From positions 1 to 64,000 of IMG/VR virus record IMGVR_UViG_3300025133_000029: 64,000 nucleotides of DNA. One strand, written 5' to 3'. Below are positions 23,739-32,018 of this stretch, piece by piece (positions within the stretch are counted from its first letter, which is position 1; every line of letters begins with the position of its first letter). The notes under the pieces were generated by a model that worked only from the letters and a program-made list of their open reading frames with translations, was not told the origin of the DNA and did not search any database. This DNA is from a virus. The translations under genes were made by a program, and so were the position numbers.

Positions 23739-24407
23739 ATGAAGGTTCGCTTAATACGTCGTTTACGATGTGAGGGGTGTGGACTGATATATTTGCTTGA
23801 GGAGGCTTACAGGGGCAGGTTTAGTCTGAAGCAGAACAAGTGCGCTCGTTGTATTATTAAGATACGAGGTAGAGAGGGGAGTTTGCTCTTACCTGACTGT
23901 TTTGGGAAGTCGTATAGTGGCTTGGATCCCATGTGTGTGGAACGATGCAACCTCAGAGAGGGGTGCGTTATTGAGTATGCGGATGGAAAGATAACTGATT
24001 TGGATTTTAGCTTGGGTTTGCAAAAGCGGCCTACGGTTAAACAGTTACTACTTCGAATATTGCGTTTTTTGGCAAAGCCGGTTCATGCTTACGATCTTGC
24101 ACCCATCTTGCAGAAAATGACAAATGGTCGTTTTTCAATGAGAAGAAAGCATTGGTATGCGCAGATTGTTCAACGTTTGCGAGAAACACCACATGTTTTT
24201 GCTCTTGGGGATGGATTTTTTGTTTGGGATGGGGCCTGGAGTGAGGATCGTTTTGATGAAATTTTATACCCACGACGTCCTGCGACAGATGTTGATTCTA
24301 TACTGGAACAGATCAGAAGAGATGCTTTAGAGAAAGCAGAGGAAATAACATCTAGGTTCAAAAGTGTGGGTGGTTCAGATAATGACTCCGAGAATATTGA
24401 TGAATAG
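23739..24407 (+). CDS. zinc-ribbon and winged-helix (HARE-HTH-like) protein
   Basis: Encodes 222 aa from ATG 23739, 2 nt after the sigma-like gene. Residues 11-40 hold CEGCG and CARC, a four-Cys zinc site. A further set of Cys lies near 72-82. Residues about 100-165 (RPTVKQLLLRILRF, then KPVHAYDLAPILQK, ending FFVWDGAW) look like a HARE-type winged helix, as in the RNA polymerase delta subunit. Together with the sigma-like gene it may control transcription. It overlaps the polymerase gene by 8 nt. Confidence 0.55.
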   Translation: MKVRLIRRLRCEGCGLIYLLEEAYRGRFSLKQNKCARCIIKIRGREGSLLLPDCFGKSYSGLDPMCVERCNLREGCVIEYADGKITDLDFSLGLQKRPTVKQLLLRILRFLAKPVHAYDLAPILQKMTNGRFSMRRKHWYAQIVQRLRETPHVFALGDGFFVWDGAWSEDRFDEILYPRRPATDVDSILEQIRRDALEKAEEITSRFKSVGGSDNDSENIDE

Positions 24408-26478
24408 TGATTTGCGCCATAGTGTCTGGCATTTATTAGACGAAGATGTAACGATTCCAACTGAGAGTATTCTAAAAGGTGATTATCGTTTTGAAGGACT
24501 TCCCATTTTTTCTGAAAAATTTGAGCTTATTGATACTTGGGATGCATTCTTTGAAATACTCGCAGATTTGATGCGGGTGAAGATATTATCGGCGGATGTG
24601 GAGACCGATGGTCTTGGAAAATTAACGCATAGAATTATTGGATATTCATTTAGCTATAATATTAACTTTAGAGGGATGGATATTGAGAGCAGGGGTTGCT
24701 TGCGTAACGTGTATATTCCTGTAAGGCATAGAACGGGTGATAGATCTTTAGATCCTAAAGATGTTGCTTTTTATTTGGGCAAAGTTTTTTTAAGGAGTGA
24801 TGTCGTTTTTCTGTTTTGGAATGCACGATTTGATATGCACATGCTTTTCAATGAAGGGATGGGGTTGGGTGGTCTTGTTATTGATGGGATGATTTATAGA
24901 AAATTATTATTCCCCGAAGATAGAGCGGGATTGAAAAGAACGTCTGAGGATCTTGTAGAGAGTACTGCAGGTGAGTGGGATAGGTGTATTCGTGTGTTTA
25001 TTAGATCTCTTTGTGGGAAAAATGGTTGGAAAATACCGGGAAGGGGAGATCCTCTTGCACGTTCTCTTTACGATTACATTCCCACGCTATGGATGGCACA
25101 GTATGCCGGTAGAGACACATATTATACGTGGCTGTGTGTTGATTTATTATTGGCAATGATTCGCGATATCCCTGGACTTATGTCGATATCTGCAACCGAG
25201 CATTCTTTAATACTTCCTCTTTTTAGGATGGAGAGAAATGGTCTTCCTGTAGATCGTGTTGAGGTGGGCTCGAGTGTAGAGAGAGCATTCTCAATACAAA
25301 AAAAATTAGAGAGGTCTTTGGAGGAAGATTTTGGATTTTCTGGTAATTTGAGGAAGGACTCGGATGTTATTTCTTTTCTAAGAGACCAGGGAGCAATATT
25401 TACTCGAGCGACAAGAGGGACGAGACATCTCCCTCCAGAAAAGCAAAACATGTCGTTGGCGGGAGATGTTCTGCGAATGCAGGCGGTGGAAGGGGTTGTG
25501 GCATCGGGTTTGGTCTATCAATGGCGAACACTCTTCGACATTCTATCGAGGAACCTGCTGAAGTTATCGGAATATATAGAGGGAGATGGGTGTGTACACG
25601 CATCATTTATGCAATTGGGCGCAAAGTCGGGAAGAATGTCTGCTAATGCACCTAATGTGATGAACGTTCCGCAGAGGAATGAGTATGCGTCATTAGTGCG
25701 GACTTGTTATCGATTAAAAAGCAATGATTGGGAGTGGTGGTTTTTAGACCTGAATCAGATTGAGCTTCGGATTATTGCTCATTGCTCAAAAGATCCACAT
25801 TTATGCGATGCTTTTATCCGCGGAGAAGATCTGCATGTATTAACGGCTATAGATATTTTTGGTTTAGATGTGTGGGATCGAGGAACATTAGAAGAAAAGA
25901 GTCTCATGCGCTCTATAGCAAAAGAGGCGAATTTTGGAATAGTTTATGGTATTGGTGCGAAAGGCTTAGCGGACAACTTGTTTAAAAGAGGAATTCTTCG
26001 GTCTGTAGAAAGTTGCGAGGAGGTTATTTTCCGGTTTAAGTCGCAGCGTCCGAGATTAATGCAGTGGGTGAGTGAAGTGAAGGTTTTAGCTCACAGGCAA
26101 GGTTATATTGATAATCTGTACGGAAGAAGAAAAGATTGTCGGTTACTGAGTGACATGTCTGTTTCAAGATATGAAAGGGAAAAGCTGGAGCAATCCATAC
26201 CAAACTTTATGGGGCAGGGGACCGCTGCGGATTTCTTTAAGCGTTTTTGGATTTCATTTGAGGATGCGTTGTTTTCGAGGTTGGGCGCAGAATACAAATT
26301 TGTTAATTGGGTGCATGATGAGATTCAGGTCTTTATCAGGCCAACCGATCGAAACTTTATGATTGAAGAGTCTCAGAGAGTTTTAGATGAGGAGTCTGCA
26401 TGCTTTGATGTTCCAATTAGTTTAAATTATCAAAGAAGTTTAGGTAGTTGGGACGAAAAGGAAGAAATATCTTTATAA
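24400..26478 (+). CDS. DNA polymerase I (family A) with 3'-5' exonuclease domain
   Basis: Encodes 692 aa from ATG 24400 (ATG 24382 also possible). The exonuclease domain has ILSADVETDG (DxE), FWNARFDMHM and a late TYYTW motif. The polymerase domain has motif A LDLNQIELRIIAH, motif B RSIAKEANFGIVYG and motif C H639-D-E641. There is no 5'-3' exonuclease domain, so it is a replicative phage-type Pol A. Position 762 (E. coli numbering) was not determined. A two-mismatch version of the palindrome (24745-24761) is in frame here as RSLDPKD. Followed by palindrome copy 7. Confidence 0.93.
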   Translation: MNSDLRHSVWHLLDEDVTIPTESILKGDYRFEGLPIFSEKFELIDTWDAFFEILADLMRVKILSADVETDGLGKLTHRIIGYSFSYNINFRGMDIESRGCLRNVYIPVRHRTGDRSLDPKDVAFYLGKVFLRSDVVFLFWNARFDMHMLFNEGMGLGGLVIDGMIYRKLLFPEDRAGLKRTSEDLVESTAGEWDRCIRVFIRSLCGKNGWKIPGRGDPLARSLYDYIPTLWMAQYAGRDTYYTWLCVDLLLAMIRDIPGLMSISATEHSLILPLFRMERNGLPVDRVEVGSSVERAFSIQKKLERSLEEDFGFSGNLRKDSDVISFLRDQGAIFTRATRGTRHLPPEKQNMSLAGDVLRMQAVEGVVASGLVYQWRTLFDILSRNLLKLSEYIEGDGCVHASFMQLGAKSGRMSANAPNVMNVPQRNEYASLVRTCYRLKSNDWEWWFLDLNQIELRIIAHCSKDPHLCDAFIRGEDLHVLTAIDIFGLDVWDRGTLEEKSLMRSIAKEANFGIVYGIGAKGLADNLFKRGILRSVESCEEVIFRFKSQRPRLMQWVSEVKVLAHRQGYIDNLYGRRKDCRLLSDMSVSRYEREKLEQSIPNFMGQGTAADFFKRFWISFEDALFSRLGAEYKFVNWVHDEIQVFIRPTDRNFMIEESQRVLDEESACFDVPISLNYQRSLGSWDEKEEISL

Positions 26479-26551
26479 TTTTTTTTTAATGACGCATCAT
26501 GACATTGGTTTTTCTTAGTTTATTTTTTGTGACATTTGATTTCTTGAAAAA

Positions 26552-26568
26552 TCTTTAGAGTCTAAAGA
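26552..26568. repeat. 17-bp palindrome copy 7 (centre G)
   Basis: Perfect arms with AAAAA before it. Ends 16 nt before the TTG start of the zinc-ribbon gene. Confidence 0.95.
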
Positions 26569-26584
26569 TCGATTGGGTGGTGTA

Positions 26585-27010
26585 TTGAGAAAAATATATG
26601 ATTATCTCTGTCAAAATGAAAATTGCTCCGCAGAGGTAGCAGAGCTTATGGTTCGTTCTGGACAAGAGGATGAGCAGGTTTGCTCGGAGTGCAACCAAGC
26701 TCTACACAGACTACCCCCCGCTGTTCGTGGTTGGGCACCTTCGGCAGAAAGGACCAGTGAACAATTACAAGAGAGATCTTTCCAGCATTCTATGGAGATG
26801 GCTCGAAAAGGTCATGACCCAACTCAGAAGGACAACTATCACCCATCTGAATCGACAAAGCGAAAGCGAAGGGTGAGGAACACTCAAAAAGGTATGGTTG
26901 CGAGGCATCAAGATGATTGGAAGAGGCTCTCTAAGGATGCAGGCACCACAGAGAAAATTACGAGATCTGAACTTGGTCGTCGCATGGGTTCTAAGAGTGG
27001 TGGGGGATAA
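26585..27010 (+). CDS. FmdB-like zinc-ribbon protein
   Basis: Encodes 141 aa from TTG 26585, chosen because the RKIYDYLC start matches the MP.YDY.C opening of FmdB-type regulators and GGGTGGTG lies upstream. A frame from TTG 26573 is possible. Cys pairs CQNENC and CSEC form a zinc ribbon in the first 45 residues. The rest is basic and hydrophilic (ESTKRKRRVRN). Many phage versions exist without known role; nucleic-acid binding is likely. Confidence 0.65.
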   Translation: MRKIYDYLCQNENCSAEVAELMVRSGQEDEQVCSECNQALHRLPPAVRGWAPSAERTSEQLQERSFQHSMEMARKGHDPTQKDNYHPSESTKRKRRVRNTQKGMVARHQDDWKRLSKDAGTTEKITRSELGRRMGSKSGGG

Positions 27011-27047
27011 TGGGGCGGAGTTAATTTTTTGATAGGAGAGTTTGGTT

Positions 27048-27749
27048 GTGGATGATTTCTTAAGTGGTGTTGAAGAGTATTTCAATGATATGTTTTCTCC
27101 CCCCAGATCTCTTCGATCGTGGTGGGAAGAAGTTCAAATAGATATGCCTACTTTGGGGGCACAGTTGGCAGAATGGCCAACACTCTATTCATATTTTGGA
27201 GCGCTTTTGGTGCAAGCTTCTGAGAAACATGAAGAAGCAAAGACAGAACTGGATGCAATAAGGGCTGATGTTCGTCTTTCTGCTTATGAGCGTAGGAAGA
27301 GCATGGGTTTTAGTGTTGGCGATACATTTCTGAAAGCAGAAATAGATTCAGACGAACGAGTAAAGACAGCACGCTTATCTCTGAGGAAAGCTTCTCGAGT
27401 AAAGAAGCTGTGTGAGGTTGCGGTGAATGCTTTTGAATCGAAATTGAAAGCAATGCGATCTTTGGGTGCTAGAGAAAGGGCAGAGATGGAGGGAATTGAT
27501 CCATCAGTCCGAGACCAGATGTCGAGGGGGACTGGGACGTCTAGGGAAGTTGGGAGGCATAACACCTTCTACTCTGGACGTCATTCGGGGAGCAATGGCG
27601 ATTTGTCTGGAACAATGCCCGATGTCGTGAGAACAACTCCCACTCGTTCTCCAGATTCATCAGAACAGGATAACATTGTGCGAGGTGCAACAAAACAGGG
27701 TCAGTTTTTCAAGCCTGGAACGGATTGGTTTTCTGGTGAAAATGAATAG
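27048..27749 (+). CDS. UvsY-like recombination mediator, probable
   Basis: Encodes 233 aa from GTG 27048, seven bases after AGGAGAG. Residues 30-145 are a long helical region with the pattern LGAQLAEWPTLYSYFGALL, then Glu/Lys-rich helices. That resembles phage recombination mediator and ssDNA-binding accessory proteins. The tail is polar and ends in acidic residues. It stands immediately before the gp32-like protein and RecA, where a loader would be expected. The call rests on helix pattern and gene order. Confidence 0.5.
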   Translation: MDDFLSGVEEYFNDMFSPPRSLRSWWEEVQIDMPTLGAQLAEWPTLYSYFGALLVQASEKHEEAKTELDAIRADVRLSAYERRKSMGFSVGDTFLKAEIDSDERVKTARLSLRKASRVKKLCEVAVNAFESKLKAMRSLGARERAEMEGIDPSVRDQMSRGTGTSREVGRHNTFYSGRHSGSNGDLSGTMPDVVRTTPTRSPDSSEQDNIVRGATKQGQFFKPGTDWFSGENE

Positions 27750-27900
27750 ATATTTGTTTTCGTTGTTTCATTTTTGTATGGGTTATATATATATATATTT
27801 TCAAAGCAATAAAAAGGAGGGTTAATTATCTAAAAAAACAGGAAAAAAACAGGAAAGAAAATCGGATTATCTCAAAAAACAAGCAAGGAAAAAAACACAG

Positions 27901-29364
27901 ATGACAGAGTTTATTGCAGTTAGTCAGGATGCTATTCGCGAGAGGCAAAAAATTGAAAAAGTGAGCAGGAACTCAAGCCTTCCCAAGCTTTCTTTTTTTC
28001 AGCCTAACAACGGGCATACCTATACTATTCGAATCCTTCCTCCTTGGACGAGTGAAGGGAAATTCGCGGCGTTGCCGTATATGGAAATTTGGCAACATTG
28101 GGATGTTGGACCTCAAAATATCCGAGTGAATTGTGCAAAGAGGATGTCGGACAATCAAGAGTACTGTTACGTTTGTGAGCAATTGGAACTCTTGAACAAA
28201 CATGGTTCGGAGGCGGAAAAGAAGGCTTCCGGTCGGCAACGAGCGAGTCGTCGATATGTTTATCAAATCATCGATCGCGAAGATATGGTTTACACCGCAA
28301 ATGATTCTCAAGTAGAGAAAAATCCCAAGCTTCTTGGAACGCTCAAGATCAAAATGATGGGCTTGGGGTATCGGGCACACTCGAAGATCACAACACTGTT
28401 TGCATCGGCGCAGTGGGGTGATATCTCGAATCCTTTTACAGGGGTGGATATTGAACTGTCGAAGTCGGGCTTTGACAGTGATACGACGTATTCGATCAGC
28501 CCTTGTCGAAACAGCATGCCGATATTCGCGACGGCAGATGGGAAGGCAGACAGTCGGGCTATTAGTGGAGTGGCTTCGGGGATGTATGAACTCGATGATC
28601 ATCGAAATTTCACGCCGACTACGGATGAAGATTGTCGTTTGATTTGGGCGGGGATTGCTCCGTGGCAAGCCACAGAGGAGCAGAAAGTCGCCGTTTTAGG
28701 AGAGGGCTACAAAACGAGAGCCTCTAATCAGGTGACGGATGGTGGGACACAGACACAGCCAGCGGGGCTTTTGTCTCCTCCTGCCACAGCGCCGACCTCC
28801 AATCCACTGACGGCTTGGGAGGGAAGGATTGTGGGTGGTCAGGTTTTGGGGAAAGCCGAGGTCGCGGAAAAACATGGTCATCAGTTAGAGCAGATCCCCT
28901 GGTGTTACGGAGAGCGTCCACAGCCCGTTGGAAGCCATGCAGAGTATTGTGAGAGTTGTCCTCTTGTTGCAGATTGCGTGGCGTTGTACAAGCACAATAG
29001 CGATATGCAATATTACGAAGGTCCTCCCGTTCCAAGAGCGGCTCCGGTGATTCCAGCGGCTCCAGCGGCTCCAGCGGCTCCAGTGGCTCCGGTGGCTCCA
29101 GCGGCTCCAGTGGCTTCGGCGGCTCCGGTGGCTCCAGCGGCTCCGGTGGCTCCAGCGGCTCCAGTGGCTTCGGCGGCTCCAGTGGCTCCGGCGGCTCCAG
29201 TGGCTCCGGTGGCTCCAGCAAACTATAATCAGTTTGCTACTTCGGGAGTACCAACAGCATACCAAACACCTCCTCCAGCAGCGGTTCCGGCACCACCGGG
29301 ACAAGAAGCGAGTGCCATGGCGCAAATGACTCAAAAATTGCAAGCAGCGGCACAAGGAAAATAA
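27901..29364 (+). CDS. gp32-like single-stranded DNA-binding protein
   Basis: Encodes 487 aa. Residues 1-240 match a gp32-type core: [21 protein letters not shown], then a Cys cluster (VNC, CYVC) that would bind zinc, and basic/aromatic strands. Residues about 325-365 hold a second Cys group (WCYGER, YCESC, DC). Residues 380-440 are an Ala-Pro-Val repeat. The C-terminus ends in a Gln/Ala helix rather than the usual acidic tail. It would coat ssDNA in replication and recombination. An A-rich, purine-rich leader precedes the ATG. Confidence 0.8.
   Translation: MTEFIAVSQDAIRERQKIEKVSRNSSLPKLSFFQPNNGHTYTIRILPPWTSEGKFAALPYMEIWQHWDVGPQNIRVNCAKRMSDNQEYCYVCEQLELLNKHGSEAEKKASGRQRASRRYVYQIIDREDMVYTANDSQVEKNPKLLGTLKIKMMGLGYRAHSKITTLFASAQWGDISNPFTGVDIELSKSGFDSDTTYSISPCRNSMPIFATADGKADSRAISGVASGMYELDDHRNFTPTTDEDCRLIWAGIAPWQATEEQKVAVLGEGYKTRASNQVTDGGTQTQPAGLLSPPATAPTSNPLTAWEGRIVGGQVLGKAEVAEKHGHQLEQIPWCYGERPQPVGSHAEYCESCPLVADCVALYKHNSDMQYYEGPPVPRAAPVIPAAPAAPAAPVAPVAPAAPVASAAPVAPAAPVAPAAPVASAAPVAPAAPVAPVAPANYNQFATSGVPTAYQTPPPAAVPAPPGQEASAMAQMTQKLQAAAQGK
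29040..29218 (+). repeat. Ala-Pro codon repeat in the SSB gene
   Basis: A degenerate 9-nt unit (GCTCCAGCG/GCTCCGGTG/GCTTCGGCG) repeats about 20 times and encodes A-P-A/A-P-V units. Base composition is much more GC-rich than the surroundings. It also creates long shadow frames on the - strand. Likely prone to length change by slippage. Confidence 0.9.
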
Positions 29365-29404
29365 GCGGAGGGGATTGAGGGGGTTTATTTTTTTGTTCAG
29401 ATCT

Positions 29405-29446
29405 AGAGGTTGTGAAGAAGAATATTCTTCGCAGCCTCTTTTTTTT
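29405..29446 (+). terminator. intrinsic terminator
   Basis: A 15-bp stem (AGAGG... 29405-29419 with ...CCTCT 29425-29439, two G-U pairs) and a 5-nt loop are followed by eight T. It separates the SSB gene from recA; the recA SD begins right after the T run. Confidence 0.85.
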
Positions 29447-29460
29447 AGGAGAATTTGAGC

Positions 29461-31539
29461 GTGGCGAAAAAAAGAAAAAAAAGCAGCAGTGCTCCTGCTT
29501 CTCCCAGTCCAGGAGTTATGGACAGAGATACAGCATTGCACTTAGCAATCTCATCGGTCGAAAAGCAGTTTGGCAAGGGAGCTATTTATCGTTTGGGTGA
29601 CGATGGATCCGAACAGCGATCGAAGATAGATACTGTTTCAACAGGAAGCATTACTCTTGACAAGGCTTTGACTGTGGGAGGATACCCTCGGGGTCGTGTC
29701 ATTGAGGTGTTTGGTCCGGAAGCATGTTTAGATGGTGATACTTTTATCCAGTACACTGTTTGGGGTGCAGATGGGAAGAGGGTTAATCATAAAGGGGGGA
29801 CCATACGCAGGCTATGGGAGAGATTCCACGGAAAGTCTGCATCAGGAGATGGTAGGGGTAAAAAATATCTCCATCCTTCTTCTATTGGAGTAACGTTCAC
29901 GGCACCTTGTGTTAACGAAGAAAACTGTATCTTTCACAACAATATCATTGATGTTGTGCAGACGGGTTCGAAGGAGTGCTATGAATTAACAACGGTTGGT
30001 GGATCTGTCATTGTTGCGACAGAAGACCACAAGTTTTTCACGGGGGAACAATGGGTTGCTTTGTCAGACTTGAATCCCGGTGATACTCTTATGATTCACA
30101 ACAATACTCCCTTTCGAGCGAGTGATAGTTGTTGTGATGAGGATGAAAAAGAATATCGCAAGTATGTTCATGTGCGTCATCATCCAGTTGGGGGAAAGAA
30201 GATGGTGAGGGAGAGGGTGTCGAGGACGGATCCTAGTTTGTTCCGTGAGTATGAATATAGAAGACTGTCTATTGCTAGGGTGGTGGTGGAAGCTTCTATG
30301 AATAATCTTTCTTATGAAGAATATATAGAAAGATTAAATTCTGGAGATTTGGATGGACTTTCATTCTTAGAAAGGGATGACCACGTTCATCATCTAGATG
30401 AAAATATCACGAACAATGATCTGAACAATCTGTTAGTTATGTCAGCTTCGGAGCATTCCCGGCTACGTGCTTTGGATAGACATAACAACCTTCGCTTCAG
30501 GGTCTTGGAAGATCAAGTCTTTTCGATAGTTCCAGTTGGTCTCAGAGAGACATATGATATTAAAATGGAAAATCCATTTAATAACTATGTTGCCAATGAG
30601 TTTGTTGTCCACAATAGCGGGAAAACCACCATTTGCTTGCATGCTATCGCCTCGGTTCAACGATTGGGTGAGGTGGCAGCGATTGTGGATGCAGAGCATG
30701 CTTTGGATATGAAGTATGCGCGTCATTTGGGAGTAGACGTTGATAATCTTTTAGTTTCCCAACCTGACTACGGGGAGCAAGCACTGGAGATAGTAGAGAC
30801 ACTGATGCGATCGTCAGCCGTATCGTTGATAGTGGTGGATTCAGTCGCTGCTTTGGTTCCGAGGGCAGAGATAGAGGGTGATATGGGTGACTCTCATGTT
30901 GGATTGCAAGCGAGACTGATGTCTCAGGCTTGTAGGAAGCTTGCGGGTTTGGCTAATTCGACTGGGACCATTCTATACTTCACAAATCAACTCAGAATGA
31001 AGATTGGTGTTCAGTGGGGGAATCCTGAGACAACGACGGGCGGGAACGCTTTAAAATTCTATGCTTCTGTTCGTCTCGATGTGAGAAGGATAGGAAAACT
31101 GAAGAGTGGTGATGAGCTAAAGGGACACCGCGCACGAATAAAGGTTGTAAAAAACAAGGTAGCTCCACCGTTCCAAGAAGCAGAGGTAGATATTGTCTAC
31201 AACCGGGGAATCGCTCCTGAGATGGAGATATTGAATCTTGGAGTAGACTTAGGAATTCTTGAGAAAAAAGGTGCTTACTTTTCATATGATGGAGAAAACA
31301 TCGGGCAAGGAAAGTTCAGGGCGGCAGATCATTTGCTTTCCCAACCGGAATTATTCCAAACTCTTTACAATCTTGTAAGGAATGCATGTTTGAGTGAGTC
31401 TTTTGATGAAGAAGTGCCGACACTCCCAACAATTCCAATCCCAGATCAAGAGATTCGGCCTTTGCCTGTTGTTCCTCCTCGACCGAACGGTGCAAATGGT
31501 TCGGATTCAGGTGGTGGCAAGGTTCCAACACCAAAATAG
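29461..31539 (+). CDS. recA: RecA recombinase, intein-containing
   Basis: Encodes a 692-aa precursor, about 395 aa after splicing. GTG 29461 is 9 nt after AGGAG; TTG 29455 is too close. The N-extein has [10 protein letters not shown] and VSTGSITLD, then FGPEA. After the intein it resumes [12 protein letters not shown], giving a complete P-loop. Later come [23 protein letters not shown] and the Q..R.MSQA...L loop 2 region with a TNQLRMKIG segment. The C-terminus is Pro-rich. It drives strand exchange with the UvsY-like and SSB proteins upstream. Confidence 0.95.
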   Translation: MAKKRKKSSSAPASPSPGVMDRDTALHLAISSVEKQFGKGAIYRLGDDGSEQRSKIDTVSTGSITLDKALTVGGYPRGRVIEVFGPEACLDGDTFIQYTVWGADGKRVNHKGGTIRRLWERFHGKSASGDGRGKKYLHPSSIGVTFTAPCVNEENCIFHNNIIDVVQTGSKECYELTTVGGSVIVATEDHKFFTGEQWVALSDLNPGDTLMIHNNTPFRASDSCCDEDEKEYRKYVHVRHHPVGGKKMVRERVSRTDPSLFREYEYRRLSIARVVVEASMNNLSYEEYIERLNSGDLDGLSFLERDDHVHHLDENITNNDLNNLLVMSASEHSRLRALDRHNNLRFRVLEDQVFSIVPVGLRETYDIKMENPFNNYVANEFVVHNSGKTTICLHAIASVQRLGEVAAIVDAEHALDMKYARHLGVDVDNLLVSQPDYGEQALEIVETLMRSSAVSLIVVDSVAALVPRAEIEGDMGDSHVGLQARLMSQACRKLAGLANSTGTILYFTNQLRMKIGVQWGNPETTTGGNALKFYASVRLDVRRIGKLKSGDELKGHRARIKVVKNKVAPPFQEAEVDIVYNRGIAPEMEILNLGVDLGILEKKGAYFSYDGENIGQGKFRAADHLLSQPELFQTLYNLVRNACLSESFDEEVPTLPTIPIPDQEIRPLPVVPPRPNGANGSDSGGGKVPTPK
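29725..30615 (+). mobile_element. intein in RecA P-loop with HNH endonuclease
   Basis: 297 residues. Starts at Cys89 ([10 protein letters not shown]), has a [11 protein letters not shown] block, and ends [12 protein letters not shown] before Ser386. An HNH-type nuclease sits inside: the HVHHLDEN block near residue 308, followed by [15 protein letters not shown]. This suggests an active homing element. The insertion lies between A and S of the P-loop GPEA-SGKTT, so unspliced protein cannot bind ATP. Confidence 0.92.
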
Positions 31540-31552
31540 TTCTTGCTTTGGT

Positions 31553-31606
31553 CTTCAATCTCCTTATTTTTATTTTTGGCTTTTATAGAAAATAAGGAGA
31601 TTGAAG
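31553..31606 (+). promoter_or_regulatory. 18-bp hairpin sequestering the groES Shine-Dalgarno
   Basis: The left arm 31553-31570 (contains TCTCCTTA) pairs perfectly over 18 bp with 31589-31606 (contains AAGGAG). The loop is 18 nt. The right arm ends one base before the groES ATG, so the SD is fully buried. No T run follows, which argues against an ordinary terminator. Confidence 0.75.
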
Positions 31607-31607
31607 A

Positions 31608-31910
31608 ATGAAATTCAGACCTCTGGGAGACAGGTTGGTTGTGCGTCGTGATGCCCCGGAAGATGTTACGCCGGGTGGCCTCATTATGCCGACTAACGAA
31701 GAAAAGCAGACGGGCGTTGTGTTGTCGGTCGGGAGAGGAACGGTTCTGGAGGATGGAGCCATTCGTCCTCTTGATGTTTCTGTGGGGGACCGTGTCCTCT
31801 TCTCGAAGTATGGTGGAACAGACATCAAAATTGATGGGGATGGGGTTATCATCTTTCGAGAGGCAGATCTCTTGGGAGTGTTTGAGGAATCTTCGGATGT
31901 AGGCGAATAA
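31608..31910 (+). CDS. groES: GroES-like co-chaperonin (Hsp10)
   Basis: Encodes 100 aa. It has the full GroES layout: FRPLGDRLVVRR at the start, a mobile-loop region GGLIMPTNEEKQT with GVVLSVGRG, then VGDRVLFSKYGGTDIKIDG and a late FREADLLGV strand. Length is normal. It would cap host GroEL (or a phage GroEL elsewhere) to fold phage proteins such as the capsid; no groEL lies in this window. Its SD is buried in an 18-bp hairpin. A terminator follows the gene, so it forms a single-gene unit. Confidence 0.95.
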   Translation: MKFRPLGDRLVVRRDAPEDVTPGGLIMPTNEEKQTGVVLSVGRGTVLEDGAIRPLDVSVGDRVLFSKYGGTDIKIDGDGVIIFREADLLGVFEESSDVGE

Positions 31911-31941
31911 CTAGTCGATGTTTTTTTGATTCCTTTTTGTA

Positions 31942-31969
31942 GGGTGCTTCTTTGAGGCACCCTTTTTTT
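31942..31969 (+). terminator. intrinsic terminator after groES
   Basis: GGGTGC/GCACCC stem with a 9-nt loop, followed by seven T. Confidence 0.9.
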
Positions 31970-31978
31970 ATATGAAAA

Positions 31979-31995
31979 TCTTTAGACTCTAAAGA
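31979..31995. repeat. 17-bp palindrome copy 8 (centre C)
   Basis: Perfect arms, just after the groES terminator and 23 nt before ATG 32019. Because a normal terminator already lies 10 nt upstream, this copy is unlikely to be needed for termination. Confidence 0.95.
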
Positions 31996-32018
31996 TTTCT
32001 GTTTAGGAGAATTGGTCT

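Noticed and set aside
24745-24761. TCTTTAGATCCTAAAGA in the polymerase gene
   Set aside because: Two mismatches break the arms; not counted as a copy, although it uses the same frame as the true intragenic copies.
29040-29218. CRISPR-like array
   Set aside because: Units are 9 nt, have no spacers and are in frame with a protein; it is a coding repeat.
28724-29541. Two long - strand frames of Pro-Leu-Glu and Ser-Arg-Trp repeats
   Set aside because: They are antisense shadows of the Ala-Pro repeat in the SSB gene.
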